33,835 bases of DNA from the IMG/VR virus record IMGVR_UViG_3300035701_008648, positions 1 through 33,835 of that record. One strand, 5' to 3'. A model generated the notes under the pieces. That model did not search any database. It was not told where the DNA came from and saw nothing but the letters and a program-made list of their open reading frames with translations. Origin of the DNA: a virus. The first letter of the stretch is position 1, and the number at the start of each line of letters is the position of its first letter. The position numbers and the translations under genes were made by a program. Below, one piece after another: positions 19,795 through 28,265 of the stretch.

Positions 19795-20001
19795 ATGAGA
19801 AAAGATTGGATAGACACGGATCGGGTGTTGGACAAGTGCGACTGCGGCGGCTTCGTGAAATTCCTCTGTGACACGGAGCATCAGCCGAATTCTTGGAAGG
19901 CTCATTGCATTGAGTGCGACAACACGACCGATTGGGAATTCTGCCAGTCAAAGGCGATGACCGCATGGAACGGGATGATGCGCTCCGTCAGTCCCCGCTG
20001 A
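19795..20001 (+). CDS. Lar-like restriction-alleviation zinc protein (68 aa)
   Basis: The layout matches the small Lar family: DKCDCGGFVKF at the start, HCIECDNTTDWEF in the middle, and KAMTAWNGMM at the end (the usual T/A-x-A-W-N tail). The four cysteines would bind one zinc. Lar-type proteins reduce the effect of type I restriction on incoming DNA. It has a -10 box almost touching the start codon and may be leaderless. It converges on the methyltransferase gene, overlapping its 3' end by 14 bases, which fits a shared anti-restriction theme. Confidence 0.65.
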   Translation: MRKDWIDTDRVLDKCDCGGFVKFLCDTEHQPNSWKAHCIECDNTTDWEFCQSKAMTAWNGMMRSVSPR

Positions 20002-21118
20002 ACAGGTCTTGGCCAACGATCCCTCCCTGCCAGTCCTGATCAGACGTGGCCAGATATCTGGAATATTCGAAGCCCTTCAGTTCGGCGTACGGCCTGCCAG
20101 CGGAGTGCGCCATCACCATGTCCCCTATCGCCCTCCCCAGTCCCACTGGGACGGCGTTGCCGATCTGGCGGTACTTGTCGTCAGTCTTCCCGTCCAGCTT
20201 CCAGTCGTCGGGGAACTGCTGCACCCTCATGTATTCCTGTACGCTCAGGGGCCTGTCTTCGTCGGGGTGGCATAGCATCGTTGACTTCTGGACTGGGCTG
20301 GTGAGCATCGTGGGAGCCGGTTCGTCCCATCCGAGGCGCCTGTAGTAGGACGTTCGGCCGCCTTGGGACTCGTAGCCGCCGCCCAGAGCCTCTTTCTGGA
20401 GACCCTCCGGCAGGTTCCTCCAGTCTTGTCCAGCCTTCAGCATCCTGAGGTACTTCAGCCTCGATTCGGGAAAATGCGTGCATTCCATTGGCTCCTTAGT
20501 GAGGCCGACGACCGCTTCCCTGAACGTCCGCCACTTCGGGAGGTTGAAGATCCCAAGCTTGGAATGCGTCGGCCGTAGGTACGGGGTTTTTCCCTTCAGG
20601 CTGGCGACGATGATGATCCTTTCCCTGTTTTGCGGAACACCGTAGTTCGCGGCGTCGTAGAGGTTGAATGTGACGCAGTAGCCTGCGGCCTCAAGCTTCT
20701 TCACCAGTTCCGCGAGTGGTTTCCCCGATTCGATGGACAGGAGGCCGCGGACGTTTTCCATGACGATATAGTCTGGACGGAGTTGTGTCACAATGGATAT
20801 GTACTTTCCGGAAAGGGATCCGCGGTCGTCGGATGTACCCTTTCTCAGCCCCATCGTGCTGAAGGCTTGGCATGGTGGCCCGCCAGCGACGAGGGTTATA
20901 TGGTCGTTTTCAGCAAGTTTTGCGGCGGTTTGTATGTCTTTTGCATCGAACTGGCATATGTCCCCTATTACGGGCAGATCCGGACGGTTGAGATGGATGG
21001 TTTTCTGGCAGTTGTCGTTGATGTCGGAGGCAAGGCGGATATCGAATCCGGCCTGTTCGAGGCCGAGGTCGAGGCCCATCGCCCCCGTGAAGAAGCTTAA
21101 TGCGGTCGGTTTTGCCAT
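19988..21118 (-). CDS. dcm: DNA (cytosine-5) methyltransferase (376 aa)
   Basis: Transfers methyl groups from SAM to cytosine C5 in DNA. All key motifs are present: I FFTGAMGLDLGLEQAGF (9-25), IV GGPPCQAFS with catalytic Cys83, VI VMENVRG (Glu120), VIII NRERIII, IX RPLSVQEYMRVQQFP and X QIGNAVPVGLG. The target-recognition domain lies between VIII and IX (about 190-300), so the site cannot be read. The start is ATG 21118; a promoter-like TTGCGT-17-TATAAT ends 6 bases before it, suggesting a leaderless mRNA. No restriction enzyme gene is nearby, so it is a solitary protective enzyme. Confidence 0.95.
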   Translation of the reverse strand: MAKPTALSFFTGAMGLDLGLEQAGFDIRLASDINDNCQKTIHLNRPDLPVIGDICQFDAKDIQTAAKLAENDHITLVAGGPPCQAFSTMGLRKGTSDDRGSLSGKYISIVTQLRPDYIVMENVRGLLSIESGKPLAELVKKLEAAGYCVTFNLYDAANYGVPQNRERIIIVASLKGKTPYLRPTHSKLGIFNLPKWRTFREAVVGLTKEPMECTHFPESRLKYLRMLKAGQDWRNLPEGLQKEALGGGYESQGGRTSYYRRLGWDEPAPTMLTSPVQKSTMLCHPDEDRPLSVQEYMRVQQFPDDWKLDGKTDDKYRQIGNAVPVGLGRAIGDMVMAHSAGRPYAELKGFEYSRYLATSDQDWQGGIVGQDLFSGD

Positions 21119-21124
21119 GCGGGG

Positions 21125-21153
21125 ATTATACAGCGGGATGGTGTTAGACGCAA
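21125..21153 (-). promoter_or_regulatory. Promoter of the methyltransferase gene
   Basis: On the minus strand TTGCGT (21148-21153), a 17-bp spacer and TATAAT (21125-21130). The start codon begins only 6 bases later, inside the end of the upstream gene region. Confidence 0.55.
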
Positions 21154-23813
21154 GCACCCGCTGTGACGGTCCCGCTTTCGGTTGACCATGCGCCGTCAGG
21201 GCATCCAGCCTGGGTGGCCTTGGAGGATTTGCGGTTGATCAGTGTGTCGCCGGCATTGGCTGACATCCACCACCTGTTGGTGGCCGCATCGTACCAGATC
21301 TTCCAGGTTCCGTTGGAGTAGATCTCCTCGCCGTCATGCAGAATGCCCGTTCGGTTATATGTCCCGTTATAGGCCGATGTGGAGAACGCCGAAGCACAGT
21401 ATTGTTTCAGGCACCCCTCGGGACTGCTTGACGAGCTTGAAGATGATGAGCTGCTGGAGCTGCTGGAGCTGCTTGAGCTTTGAGAGCTGCTGGAGCTGGA
21501 CGAACTTGAGCTGGACGAGCTTGAGCTTGAGCTGCTGGAGCTGCTGGAGCTGCTTGAGCTTTGAGAGCTGCTGGAGCTGGACGAACTTGAGCTGGACGAG
21601 CTTGAGCTTGAGCTGCTGGAGCCTGACGAGCTTGAGCTGGACGAGCTTGAGCTTGAGCTGCTGGAACTGCTTGAGCTTTGAGAGCTGCTGGAACTACTGG
21701 AGCTGCTCGAAAGGGCACAGGGAGCCTGCTGAACCACTGGTGATCCGGCATACGACCCGTGTGCGGTATAGGAACCCAGCAGCCCCCCGAATCCGGCTGA
21801 GTCGGCCTTGAAATAGTTGACGTTGTGCGGGATGTCGTCCGTGATGATGTAGTAGTGGTCGGGATCGAACCAGTCGTAGTAGATGAAATACGATCCGCCC
21901 TCGGAACGAGGCCCGTAGTTGTTGGGGCTGGATTGCGGATATGTCCCTATCACGTCGGGAGACAGTCCCTCGCCGCAGACATAGAGGATATCCCCCGAGC
22001 TTGAAGATGATGAGCTGCTGGAGCTACTGGAGCCGCTGGAGCTTGACGTCGACGAGCTTGAGTTGGACGAACTTGAGCTGCTTGAATTGGAGCTCGACGA
22101 GGATGAGCTTGAGCTGGACGAACTTGAGCTTGACGAACTTGAGCTGGACGAGCTTGAGCTTGAATTTGAGCTTGAGCTGGATGAACTTGACGACCTTGAT
22201 GAGCTGCCAGGTGAGGCCGTCACCTTCACGGTGAACACCAGGCTACCGAACCCGATCCACTTCACGTCGAAGAAAACCGCGCCGGCGTTACGTGTGATCG
22301 TCTCGCCTATGAGTGTGAATACGTGCCGCCCGCCCTGGGCGTCGTCGGCGTCCCACACGAACGATCCGGTCTCGTTGGCGATCTGGAAGTTGACGAAGTT
22401 GACAACCACGTATGCGGTCGTCCCCGGGTCGCCGGTGTAACTGAGATTGTTGACGGCGCATACAAGAGGAATTTCCTCGTCGGGGCCTATCACGGCGTCG
22501 CACATGCTTGAGGAAGACATCGAGGACTGGCTTGAGGACGACTTGGAGGACTTGCTGGAGGACGATGAAGATGAGGAGCTCGGGGACGACGACGACGATG
22601 AACTGGATGACGACTTAGAGGACGAGCTGCTGCTTGACGGCATTGCTTGCGTGCTGGAACTTGACATCACCTGTGTGCTGGAGCTAGGCAGCACACGAGT
22701 GCTGGAGCTTGACGACAAGCTTGACGAGGACGAGCTTGAACTGGACAGGGAGCTGCTGGACGACGAGCTTGAACTGGAAGAGAACGAGCTGCCTTGGCTG
22801 CTGGATTCGAATTCGGTGTCCACGCCCTCGACGACAAAAATGGTTCCAGAGACGTTGCAGGCCACTCCGATAACGTAGTGCGTCCCGGCGGTCCACGCCC
22901 TGATCGTATGGGGATTCCCGTTCAGGTCAATCAGCAGGAGGCGGCTCTTGATGGACGGCGGCGGGTCGTAGTCAATGACGTATAGGTTGCCAGACGGATC
23001 AACGTCGCAATACTTCAGCGTCTGGTAGGAGCTGGTCCATGCGTTTCCGATGTGCCATCCTGCAACTCCGCTTCCAGAAAAATGGTGGACGAAGAAGCTC
23101 TGGTCTATTAGTTTTACCTTGTGGTTGCCGCTGTCTGTTACATAGACGCCTCCGGTCGGGGAACATGCGACGCCATACGGCTTGTTGAAGCGGGCGACAT
23201 CCCCATGCCCGATCGCGTCTCCGGCGACCCCGTTTCCGGCGACCGTCCAAACATGCGACCCCCTGTTGAATATCCTGACGGCGTGGTTCTTGGTGTCGGC
23301 GATCCAGACGTTACCGGCTCGGTCAACCGCCACGTCGTATGGGTTGTTGAACCGCGCGACATCCCATGCCCCGTTTACGAAGCCGGATGCGCAAAGGGGG
23401 TCGCCAGCCAGAAGGCTTACGTTCCTGTTGGAGTCAATCTTGCGGATCTGGTTGTTCTCAACGTCGGCCACATAGAGGTTCCCCGAGCGGTCGTACGCGA
23501 CGCCGCCGGGAGCGTTGAACCTTGCGTCGTATGCAGTTACGGTGTTCGAACCGTTGTTGCCGGGTGTGCCTGCAAGGCCGGCGTAGGTTGAGACGTTGCC
23601 ACCCGGCGTTGTCTTTATGACGATGTGCTTCTTGGAGTCGGAGCAGTAGACGTTGCCAGACGGGTCGACGGCGACGCCGCAGAGTGCGACGCTTCCGCCA
23701 ACGAAGTCGCCCTTACCGTTGAAAAGGTCGTTGACGCCGAGGACTATGCCCCCGACGTTGCCCGACAGCGTTGAATATCCCTTTTCGTATCTCGTCAGCT
23801 GGTTGAAAGCCAT
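21144..23813 (-). CDS. NHL-propeller protein with poly-serine linkers (889 aa)
   Basis: Residues 40-335 hold about six NHL-type beta-propeller repeats (VAVDPSGNVYCSDS, VAYDRSGNLYVADVENNQIRKI, VAVDRAGNVWIADTKNHAVRIF and others). Three small domains follow, separated by long runs of serine. The first (about 440-545) is a beta-sandwich-like domain. The second (about 607-700) begins VCGEGLSPDVIGTYPQ. The third, at the C-terminus, begins CLKQYCASAF and has paired cysteines. The last two domain types recur in the neighbouring 23888 gene. No signal peptide is seen. Beads on flexible serine strings suit a virion-surface or tail-associated protein that binds host or glycans, by inference. GAGGT precedes the ATG. 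Confidence 0.85.
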   Translation of the reverse strand: MAFNQLTRYEKGYSTLSGNVGGIVLGVNDLFNGKGDFVGGSVALCGVAVDPSGNVYCSDSKKHIVIKTTPGGNVSTYAGLAGTPGNNGSNTVTAYDARFNAPGGVAYDRSGNLYVADVENNQIRKIDSNRNVSLLAGDPLCASGFVNGAWDVARFNNPYDVAVDRAGNVWIADTKNHAVRIFNRGSHVWTVAGNGVAGDAIGHGDVARFNKPYGVACSPTGGVYVTDSGNHKVKLIDQSFFVHHFSGSGVAGWHIGNAWTSSYQTLKYCDVDPSGNLYVIDYDPPPSIKSRLLLIDLNGNPHTIRAWTAGTHYVIGVACNVSGTIFVVEGVDTEFESSSQGSSFSSSSSSSSSSSLSSSSSSSSSLSSSSSTRVLPSSSTQVMSSSSTQAMPSSSSSSSKSSSSSSSSSSPSSSSSSSSSKSSKSSSSQSSMSSSSMCDAVIGPDEEIPLVCAVNNLSYTGDPGTTAYVVVNFVNFQIANETGSFVWDADDAQGGRHVFTLIGETITRNAGAVFFDVKWIGFGSLVFTVKVTASPGSSSRSSSSSSSSSNSSSSSSSSSSSSSSSSSSSSSSSSSNSSSSSSSNSSSSTSSSSGSSSSSSSSSSSSGDILYVCGEGLSPDVIGTYPQSSPNNYGPRSEGGSYFIYYDWFDPDHYYIITDDIPHNVNYFKADSAGFGGLLGSYTAHGSYAGSPVVQQAPCALSSSSSSSSSSQSSSSSSSSSSSSSSSSSSGSSSSSSSSSSSSSSSSSSSQSSSSSSSSSSSSSSSSSSSSSSSSSSQSSSSSSSSSSSSSSSSSSSPEGCLKQYCASAFSTSAYNGTYNRTGILHDGEEIYSNGTWKIWYDAATNRWWMSANAGDTLINRKSSKATQAGCPDGAWSTESGTVTAGACV
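21448..21620. repeat. 81-bp tandem duplication in a poly-serine region
   Basis: An 81-base unit starting at 21448 repeats at 21529, with identity running on to about 21620. The length is a multiple of three, so the reading frame stays open. It shows growth of the serine linker by slippage or unequal exchange. Confidence 0.8.
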
Positions 23814-23887
23814 ATGTGACCTCGTTGGACTATATTTCCCGACTGGTTCGGACGATCCCCTTTTGCGATATGCGTTTTTTCACGCCG

Positions 23888-25258
23888 TCAACACGACCCA
23901 GTCTGCACCACTGGGTTGCCCAAATATGATCCGCTGATGTTGTATGTCGCGAACACCGTCGAATTGCTGCTCACGAAGCAATCCGTAGGAATTTCGGCTG
24001 ATTCCGTTGGGGAAATGGCATAGTTGTAGATCGGTCCTATTATGTGGGTGTAATAGATATAGTATCCGTTGTCTGCTCTCCGCCATGCCGGCTGCCCTTG
24101 GAAGGCCGCCACCGAGTTGTATGTTCCGGTAACGTCAGGCGACAGCGAATACAACCCTTGGCAAACGTTCACCGAATCGGCCGCGGTCCAGCTTGACGAG
24201 CTTGACGACGAGCTCGAGCTTGGCGAGCTTGAGCTGGACGAGCTTGGCGAGCTTGAGCTGGATGACGAAGAAGGACTGCTGCTGGAACTGCTTGACGAGC
24301 TTGACGAGCTTGACGAGCTTGACGAGCTGGATGAACCAGACGAGCAGTCACCAACCGTCATGGTTCCCTCGACGGTGTGCGGGACAGAGGCCCTCTGATA
24401 TCCGGCTCCGTCAGGACATGTTGTCAATGCGGTCTGGTAGTATTTGACGTCGAACGGGTCAACGACTCCTATGCACCACCCTGGCAGGCCGAAGAACATG
24501 TCATAGGTTCCGTTGTTGTAGACCTTTGAGCCGTGGAAGTACGAACCGGTGTAGGTATATGTCCCGTTGGCCGAAGGCCACTGGACGAAACCCGTTCCGC
24601 AGTAGGTGTCCGCGCAGGTGGAGCTGCTGGACGAGGACGACGATGACGGTGAGGAGCTGGAGGAGATGGAGGACGATGACGAATTTGACGATGAACTTGA
24701 ACTGGATGAACTTGAGCTGGAACTTGAGTTGGACGAACTCGACGACGAGCATTCGCCCGGGGCCACGCTCCCCTCCACGGTGAACGGCGGCAGTATCCTC
24801 TGGTATGACGTGTCTGGGCATACGGCCGAAGGGTCAGACGACGTGTATACGGCAGTCTGGACCGGTTCCGCTACGCCAATCGCCCATCCGGTCGTGACGT
24901 GGGCCCAATACAGGTCGTATGTCCCGTTGTTGTAGACCTTTCTCCCGTTGTGGTACGAACCCATGTAAGTGTATGTCCCTCTGGCCAGCGGGAACGTTGA
25001 AAAGATGCCGGACGCGCAATAGATGTCCTCGCAGGTAGAACTGCTGGAGGAGGACGACGAGGAGGATGACGATGAGCTTGAGGAGCTTGAGGAGCTTGAC
25101 GACAGGGACGAGCTTGAGGAGCTTGAGGAGCTGGACGACGACGAGCTGTGCCCGCAGAACTCCCCGACCATCTCCGCCCCAACGTAGAATCGGAGGCAGT
25201 CGCCTGACACCCTCACAAACGTGTCGAAAATAGATCTGTTGTCGAGATAGACAGTCAT
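23888..25258 (-). CDS. Poly-serine multidomain surface-type protein (456 aa)
   Basis: A short N-terminal domain (MTVYLDNRSIFDTFVRVSGD) is followed by a serine run. Two copies of a cysteine-bounded domain follow (TCEDIYCASGIF with GTYTYMGSYHNGRKVYNNGT, and TCADTYCGTGFV with GTYTYTGSYFHGSKVYNNGT). The C-terminal domain begins VCQGLYSLSPDVTGTYN. These domains match those in the 889-residue neighbour, so both proteins draw on one domain set. The C-terminal domain ends NPVVQTGSC, like NPVVQQAPC-type endings next door (SPVVQQAPC). The start is uncertain: an in-frame TTG at 25294 has a better ribosome site (AAGGG) than ATG 25258. Confidence 0.8.
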   Translation of the reverse strand: MTVYLDNRSIFDTFVRVSGDCLRFYVGAEMVGEFCGHSSSSSSSSSSSSSSLSSSSSSSSSSSSSSSSSSSSSSTCEDIYCASGIFSTFPLARGTYTYMGSYHNGRKVYNNGTYDLYWAHVTTGWAIGVAEPVQTAVYTSSDPSAVCPDTSYQRILPPFTVEGSVAPGECSSSSSSNSSSSSSSSSSSSSSNSSSSSISSSSSPSSSSSSSSSTCADTYCGTGFVQWPSANGTYTYTGSYFHGSKVYNNGTYDMFFGLPGWCIGVVDPFDVKYYQTALTTCPDGAGYQRASVPHTVEGTMTVGDCSSGSSSSSSSSSSSSSSSSSSSSPSSSSSSSSPSSSSSSSPSSSSSSSSSSWTAADSVNVCQGLYSLSPDVTGTYNSVAAFQGQPAWRRADNGYYIYYTHIIGPIYNYAISPTESAEIPTDCFVSSNSTVFATYNISGSYLGNPVVQTGSC

Positions 25259-25354
25259 GTTTAGCCCAGTTCCACGATGCCCTATTATTCCCAACGCCTC
25301 GCCCTTTTCCCTATAAATGTTGTGGCGGCCGAGCCAACCTTGTGGTTTGACACT

Positions 25355-25376
25355 CCGCGGGGCTAAAGCCCCGCGG
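25355..25376 (-). ncRNA. Right-end hairpin, probable 3' part of the TnpB omegaRNA
   Basis: CCGCGGGGC (25355-25363) and GCCCCGCGG (25368-25376) form a perfect 9-bp stem with a TAAA loop. The tnpB stop codon lies at the stem edge. TnpB guide RNAs end at such right-end hairpins, with the guide just outside the element. Here that would be the minus-strand sequence just below 25348. Only the hairpin is marked; the RNA extends into tnpB. Confidence 0.6.
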
Positions 25377-26598
25377 ATTCTTGGTTCAGCGACGGAACTT
25401 GTCCGGCTGTCCGACAGCCGGGCAGAGGCTCCGTCTCCCCAAGCGTTGATTCCCGCTCGTCCAGCGGTACCTGCCTGATCATGTTCTGCCTGTTCAGGGC
25501 GAAGTTGCGGATGTTGACGGCCGCGTTCACGTCGCGGTCATGTTCGGCTCCGCATCTCTCACAGGTCCACGACCTCATTCTCAGCGTGAGGCCGCCATGG
25601 ATGTGCCCGCACTTGGAGCACATCCTGGAGCTGGGGTCGAATCTTCCTATGAAGATCAGGTTCCCGCCCCTCCACCCGGACTTGTATTCCAGCATGGCTG
25701 CGAATTCACCCCACGCGGCGTCCATAATGGATCCCGCCAAGCTGTGGTTAGCCGCCATGCCCCGCACGTTGAGGTCCTCGATGCAGATGGTTTGGTTCTC
25801 GTCCACCAGCCTAGAGGACAGCTTGTGCAGGAAATCCCTGCGCCTGTTTGTTATGGTTTCGTACTTTCTCGCAAGACGAATCCTTGCCCTCGCCCTGTTG
25901 TTGGAACCCTTTATTTTGCGGCTCACCCTCCGGTTCAGTCTGGCGATCCTGTTCTCCACGCCCTTACCGAACCTTGGGTTGCCAACCTTCTTGCCGTTGG
26001 ACAGGACGCAGAAATGTTTGATCCCCAGATCGATTCCGACAGCCTTGCTTCTGTCAATCGGCTTCCTTTCCGGAATTGATTTCCCATCCTCCACCAAGAT
26101 GGATACGAAATATTTTCCGGAGGGGTTCTTCGATATCGTAACGGTCTTGATCTTTCCCATGAACCTCCGGCTGAACACTGTTTTAATCTTAGGAATCTTG
26201 GGGATTGAGATGCAATTCCCGTCGAAGTCAACCTTGACGTGCTGCGGGCACTGGAAGGACAGCCTTCCCCTCTTCCTCTTGAAGGTCGGGTATCCCGGAT
26301 CCCTGTCGTGTTCCCTGATTTTCCGGAAGAAGTTCGTGAAGGCGTTGTCGAGGTTGAGCAGCGACCTTTGGAGGGACTGGGAGTTGACCTCAGCGAGCCA
26401 TGGGAGATCCATCTTCATCTTCGGGATCTCGTTGGCGAGTTGGTAGACGCCCGGTGACCTCCCGGTCTGGGCGTAGCTCCTGTTTTTCATGTCCAGAGCC
26501 CAATTGTAAATGAACCTGACGCAGCCGAAGTGTTTCTCCAGCAGTTCGGCCTGTCTCGGCTTCGGATAGATCCTGTATTTGTATCCCTTTAGCATCAT
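25363..26598 (-). CDS. tnpB: TnpB RNA-guided nuclease (411 aa)
   Basis: Ancestor-like relative of Cas12. The N-terminus is the OrfB helix-turn-helix (YKYRIYPKPRQAELLEKHFG). The RuvC-like active site is complete: Asp190 in AVGIDLGIKHF, Glu274 in ICIEDLNVRG and Asp356 in HDRDVNAAVNI. A zinc finger (CSKCGHIHGG, CERCGAEH) lies between the last two. Length is normal, so it should be active in RNA-guided DNA cleavage that helps the element persist. GGAG precedes the ATG. The C-terminal tail runs into the right-end hairpin, as is usual. Confidence 0.95.
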   Translation of the reverse strand: MMLKGYKYRIYPKPRQAELLEKHFGCVRFIYNWALDMKNRSYAQTGRSPGVYQLANEIPKMKMDLPWLAEVNSQSLQRSLLNLDNAFTNFFRKIREHDRDPGYPTFKRKRGRLSFQCPQHVKVDFDGNCISIPKIPKIKTVFSRRFMGKIKTVTISKNPSGKYFVSILVEDGKSIPERKPIDRSKAVGIDLGIKHFCVLSNGKKVGNPRFGKGVENRIARLNRRVSRKIKGSNNRARARIRLARKYETITNRRRDFLHKLSSRLVDENQTICIEDLNVRGMAANHSLAGSIMDAAWGEFAAMLEYKSGWRGGNLIFIGRFDPSSRMCSKCGHIHGGLTLRMRSWTCERCGAEHDRDVNAAVNIRNFALNRQNMIRQVPLDERESTLGETEPLPGCRTAGQVPSLNQESAGL

Positions 26599-26780
26599 TT
26601 ACGGTGTTCTCCGATATGCCGCAAAATTCCTTCTTGCCATCGGCGTTTTTAATGGTATTCTTGTTATATGGTCGGAATTGTGAAAGACTCCGCCTTGTAT
26701 CTGCTGGGGCTGAAGCCCCGCGGGTTTATGGCGGGATCCATAACTGGTGGCGTGAAGTCGAACAATCACAGGAGACGCTT

Positions 26781-27260
26781 ATGTCAAGAGGCTTGGATTT
26801 CGCCTGCGAGAACAAGAAGTGCCAGAATTTCGACACATGCCTGACGATGCACGGCCCATGGCCTATCGCTAAGATCGGGGACATCCTGTCGTCCGCGTTC
26901 CCCTTCGACAAGGAGTTCAGGGACGGGTTGGAGAAAAGGCTGTCGGAAGGCAGGACGCACGCCTGCATCCCCCTCCCCAACAACGACGTCATCCACGTTC
27001 AGGGCATCAGGGTGCAGGCATACTGCCCGCGGTGCGTGATAGTCTGGGACGAGGACATTCTTGCGTCGGATTTCGCGTCGCAGGAGGCGTTCCATCTCGC
27101 CGTCGACAACATGTTGGCCGATCCTCCTGCCTGCAGGTGCGGGTCGTCCAGGATCACTGTGGACAGTATCGGAGATGAAACCTTGCTCTGTCCGTCATGC
27201 AAAAACCCCATGTTGCGCCAAGGTTGGGTCGTAAAGCCGGTCAAAGTCAGCACGCCATGA
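26781..27260 (+). CDS. Cysteine-rich hypothetical protein (159 aa)
   Basis: The protein starts at ATG 26781 after AGGAGA; the longer frame would run into the TnpB element. Cysteine motifs are FACENKKCQNFDTC near the N-terminus, YCPRCVIVW in the middle, and ACRCGSSRI with LCPSCKNPM near the C-terminus. This suggests two zinc sites. The next gene overlaps its stop by ATGA. Function unknown. It opens a plus-strand operon that runs to 33.7 kb. Confidence 0.75.
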   Translation: MSRGLDFACENKKCQNFDTCLTMHGPWPIAKIGDILSSAFPFDKEFRDGLEKRLSEGRTHACIPLPNNDVIHVQGIRVQAYCPRCVIVWDEDILASDFASQEAFHLAVDNMLADPPACRCGSSRITVDSIGDETLLCPSCKNPMLRQGWVVKPVKVSTP

Positions 27261-27697
27261 GGATTATCGTCACAACGCAGTGGCCTGCGGAGTTCTCCGG
27301 GCTCAGGGTAACGCAGATGAACTCGAGGCCGTCGAAGATGCCGGAGAAGATACTTTCCGACGACATCGGATCCGATGGCTTGATGGTCGGCATATGGGCT
27401 CCGTGCAGGGCCTCGGGTGTTGAGACCCAGACTGACGTGTCGTCATGGGACGACCTTATCGGGAGCTATATGGCTGTTTTTGAATATGCCGTAGTTCACA
27501 AGGCTGCCAACGTCTGCATGCCGGCACTCGGATCAACCCTGTATTGGCCAGCCTCCAAGACCGCCATCGCCGCCAGGGTGGCGCTTTCGGAATTGTCGGG
27601 GCCACTGGGGGGCTCGGTTGTGACGTTTGTCGTCAGGGAAAAGGACGCAAGGGCGTGGCTGGATGAGCTGGCGTGTTTCGACGCCTGTCCCGTGTAA
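27257..27697 (+). CDS. Macro-domain-like protein (146 aa)
   Basis: The C-terminal half reads NVCMPALGSTLYWPASKTAI, then VALSELSG and VTFVVREKDARAWLDEL. This follows the macro-domain pattern in which a strand leads to P-A-x-G-(S/T), a helix, a strand and the last helix. Macro domains bind ADP-ribose or remove it from substrates. The N-terminal Asn-Ala motif of the family is not evident, so the match is partial. The start is ATG 27257, coupled to the previous gene. A phage version could counter ADP-ribose-based immunity, by inference. Confidence 0.55.
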   Translation: MRIIVTTQWPAEFSGLRVTQMNSRPSKMPEKILSDDIGSDGLMVGIWAPCRASGVETQTDVSSWDDLIGSYMAVFEYAVVHKAANVCMPALGSTLYWPASKTAIAARVALSELSGPLGGSVVTFVVREKDARAWLDELACFDACPV

Positions 27698-27701
27698 TCA
27701 C

Positions 27702-27732
27702 TTACAACGTTTTTGTATATTGTTGTTACACT
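27702..27732 (+). promoter_or_regulatory. Possible promoter before 27753
   Basis: TTACAA at 27702-27707 and TACACT at 27727-27732, with a 19-bp spacer. The spacing is not ideal. An internal start for the cREC gene is possible. Confidence 0.35.
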
Positions 27733-27752
27733 GGACAAGAAGGAAGAAATTG

Positions 27753-28256
27753 ATGGAAACCGAAGATAACAAGGCTGTTAGGAGCAGAAGATTCGACTGC
27801 GACCGGTGCGGCGGCCGCGGATGGGTCTCAACGGCGGCACATGACCCAAGTTGTGACGGCTCCTGTTTCACGTGTCCTGTTGAGGAGCAGGCCGAGTGCG
27901 GCAAGTGTGGCGGAGCTGGGTTCCTTGAGAAACCGCTGATCAGGCTGTGGATTGACGACACAAGGGATCCTCCGGACTCCGGTTGGACGCACGTCAGGAC
28001 CTGTGACGAGGCCGTCAGAGCCGTCGACGCCTCGCAGCCCGAGAGGGTCAGCTTCGACCACGACCTCGGCGAGGGCGGAACGGGATACGACGTGGCATGC
28101 TTCGTCGAACGGTTGGCCTATGACGGCAAAATAGGCAGGTTCGAATGGGACGTCCACAGCGCGAACCCAGTCGGAGCCGAAAGGATCGCCGTCGTGATGA
28201 GGAATGCGGACAAATTTTGGTCGGAACAGGAAAAGAAACAGGAACAACAAGGATAG
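27753..28256 (+). CDS. Zinc finger plus cyclic-phosphate receiver (cREC) domain (167 aa)
   Basis: Residues 16-57 form a DnaJ-like zinc module (CDRCGGRGW, CGKCGGAGF). The rest fits the cyclic-phosphate-processing receiver-like domain: RLWIDDTRDPPDSGW (64-78), VRTCDEAV, VSFDHDLGEGGTGYD (99-113) and DVHSANPVG (133-141). In the family, this domain is linked to processing of 2',3'-cyclic phosphate or phosphorylated RNA ends, and it occurs with RNA ligases and repair enzymes. The RNA ligase of this phage is at 1.3-3.8 kb. The ATG is preceded by GAAGGAAG. Exact reaction is unknown. Confidence 0.75.
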   Translation: METEDNKAVRSRRFDCDRCGGRGWVSTAAHDPSCDGSCFTCPVEEQAECGKCGGAGFLEKPLIRLWIDDTRDPPDSGWTHVRTCDEAVRAVDASQPERVSFDHDLGEGGTGYDVACFVERLAYDGKIGRFEWDVHSANPVGAERIAVVMRNADKFWSEQEKKQEQQG

Positions 28257-28265
28257 GAGAACGAC

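Larger units (their letters stand above)
25348..26723 (-). mobile_element. IS200/IS605-type element with tnpB only
   Basis: The tnpB gene is flanked by near-identical stem sequences: GGGGCTAAAGCCCCGCGG at 25359-25376 and GGGGCTGAAGCCCCGCGG at 26706-26723 (17 of 18 bases). No tnpA gene is in the window, so the element would need a transposase in trans. It sits between divergent genes. Exact ends are estimates. Confidence 0.75.

Noticed and set aside
22063-22440. Plus-strand acidic, Leu-rich ORFs around 21.2-24.9 kb
   Set aside because: They are the complement of poly-serine coding sequence on the minus strand.
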